A stretch of 7,076 nucleotides of DNA from Candidatus Zhuqueibacterota bacterium 4572_119 (GTDB lineage Bacteria; Zhuqueibacterota; Zhuqueibacteria; Thermofontimicrobiales; Thermofontimicrobiaceae), in NCBI GenBank assembly GCA_002084535.1, contig NBLI01000105.1:1-7076 (forward strand). Direction: 5' to 3'. Below the pieces are notes generated by a model, which did no database searches, was not told where the DNA came from, and saw only the letters and a program-made list of their open reading frames with translations. The position numbers were made by a program, and so were the translations under genes. The first letter of the stretch is position 1; each line of letters begins with the position of its first letter. Shown here piece after piece: positions 6,274 to 7,076 of the stretch.

Positions 6274-6756
6274 ATGTCATTAGATTTAATAAGAATTGAT
6301 GACCGTCTTGTCCACGGACAGGTAGTAATTACCTGGGGAGCATTTATCAACGCGACAAAAATCATATTATGCAACAATGAAATCGCTCAATCAGAAGCTG
6401 AAAAAGACCTGTACATGAACGCTGAGGAAATTGCGCCCCATCCACTAAAAATTTGTGTTTGGACGCGGGAAGAAACTCTGACCGCAATCACAGAAAACGA
6501 ACTGGAAAATGATAAAACTATTTTGCTGCTTGAATCACCAAAAGATCTTCTACAATTAGTGGACGATGGACTAAACATAAAAAAAGCCAATGTGGGAGGT
6601 ATGCATTACCAGCACGGAAAAAGGCAACTTACTTCGTACATTTATGTTGACGATGAAGATGTGTCTTGTTTAAAAAAACTGCATCAGTTGGGCATTCATT
6701 TGGAAGGGAAAGATGTCCCAAGCGCAAAAAGCTTCAACATATCCGAAGCAATGTAA
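6274..6756 (+). CDS. PTS mannose/sorbose-family EIIB subunit
   Basis: This 160-residue soluble protein matches the usual length of EIIB-Man/Sor proteins, which carry phosphate from EIIA to the sugar on the IIC/IID permease. The diagnostic opening LIRIDDRLVHGQVVITWG contains the phosphorylated His14. Further family features are TKIILCNNEIAQSEAEKDLYMNA near residues 29-51, TILLLESPKDLLQLVDDG around 86-103, and NVGGMHYQHGKRQL near 111-124. There is no membrane segment. The start is supported by the His14 position and the upstream GGGGAGA. The sugar cannot be inferred from this subunit alone. After it come a tRNA gene and non-coding DNA rather than IIC and IID genes, so its membrane partner is either elsewhere in the genome or absent. 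Confidence 0.93.
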   Translation: MSLDLIRIDDRLVHGQVVITWGAFINATKIILCNNEIAQSEAEKDLYMNAEEIAPHPLKICVWTREETLTAITENELENDKTILLLESPKDLLQLVDDGLNIKKANVGGMHYQHGKRQLTSYIYVDDEDVSCLKKLHQLGIHLEGKDVPSAKSFNISEAM

Positions 6757-6794
6757 TGGATACAAATTTTAAAAAGAATTACTTGAAAAAAATA

Positions 6795-6823
6795 TTGACT
6801 TTTACAAAAAAATATATTATCTT
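6795..6823 (+). promoter_or_regulatory. Candidate promoter of the tRNA-Phe gene
   Basis: TTGACT (6795-6800), five of six bases to the -35 consensus, is followed after exactly 17 nt by TATCTT (6818-6823), four of six to the -10. Transcription would start near 6830, about 16 nt before the mature tRNA. The spacing and position just before a stable-RNA gene make it the best promoter candidate here. Confidence 0.55.
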
Positions 6824-6845
6824 TACAAACTTTAAAATATTAAGT

Positions 6846-6918
<73 letters not shown>

Positions 6919-6923
6919 CGAAC

Positions 6924-6968
6924 AAAAATAACAGGGTTCTTTTTTTGAACTCTGTTATTTTTTTATAT
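6924..6968 (+). terminator. Intrinsic terminator after tRNA-Phe
   Basis: A long stem, from the A-run at 6924 through AACAGGGTTC ending at 6939, pairs with GAACTCTGTT and the following T's (6947-6962) with one G-T wobble. The loop is seven T's, and the T-run continues to 6964. The A-run on the left arm means the structure could also terminate transcription from the other strand. Confidence 0.85.
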
Positions 6969-6982
6969 AAAAGAGTCCATTC

Positions 6983-7076
6983 TAAAAACCAGGTATTTTA
7001 ATATTTTTCATGAATTATGGTGCTATAACTTCAATATAAACAGTTTTTGATTTGATTGGAAAATACCTGGTTTTTA
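6983..7076. repeat. Perfect 17-bp inverted repeat at the window end
   Basis: The 17 nt at 6983-6999 (TAAAAACCAGGTATTTT) are the exact reverse complement of the 17 nt at 7060-7076, with a 60-nt AT-rich spacer containing no gene. The match ends exactly at the last base of the window, so the repeat may be longer. It lies 65 bp after tRNA-Phe. Possible readings are the ends of a small mobile element, a large bidirectional hairpin, or an assembly break at a repeated sequence. No transposase is visible. Confidence 0.7.

Overview
The window is bacterial, AT-rich housekeeping chromosome with every recognised gene on the + strand. Gene content (SecA tail, DUF494/Smg-family protein, topoisomerase I, Xer recombinase, short HPF, HPr kinase, mannose-family PTS IIA and IIB, tRNA-Phe) fits a Gram-negative-type lineage. 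The hpf-hprK-EIIA/EIIB grouping recalls Deltaproteobacteria and FCB-superphylum relatives (KSB1/Calditrichota-like). Strong Shine-Dalgarno sequences before DUF494 and hpf argue against typical Bacteroidetes. The lineage is an inference from gene order and composition only.

Layout. Positions 2-214 are the 3' end of secA, with its zinc-binding SEC-C tail. A 327-bp AT-rich gap holds a probable promoter just before a DUF494 gene (542-994). topA (995-3220) follows with no gap and no start codon: its reading frame begins directly at the DUF494 stop and lacks the N-terminal strand that carries a catalytic glutamate. xerC (3222-4163) follows after 1 bp. After a 102-bp gap comes hpf (4266-4577), closed by a strong intrinsic terminator. 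hprK (4650-5618) and a mannose-type EIIA gene (5646-6026) form a pair. A 247-bp gap precedes a mannose-type EIIB gene (6274-6756). tRNA-Phe (6846-6918) has its own promoter and terminator. The window ends exactly on the second arm of a perfect 17-bp inverted repeat.

How the parts relate. The first half serves protein export, DNA supercoiling and chromosome dimer resolution. The second half is a regulatory set: ribosome hibernation, the HPr kinase/phosphorylase, and two soluble phosphocarrier subunits of a mannose-family PTS. No membrane permease (IIC/IID), HPr or enzyme I is in the window.

I found no CRISPR array, phage genes, transposase or clearly new system. The points most worth a second look are the decapitated topA, the EIIA domain lacking its usual aspartate, the permease-less PTS set, and the terminal inverted repeat.
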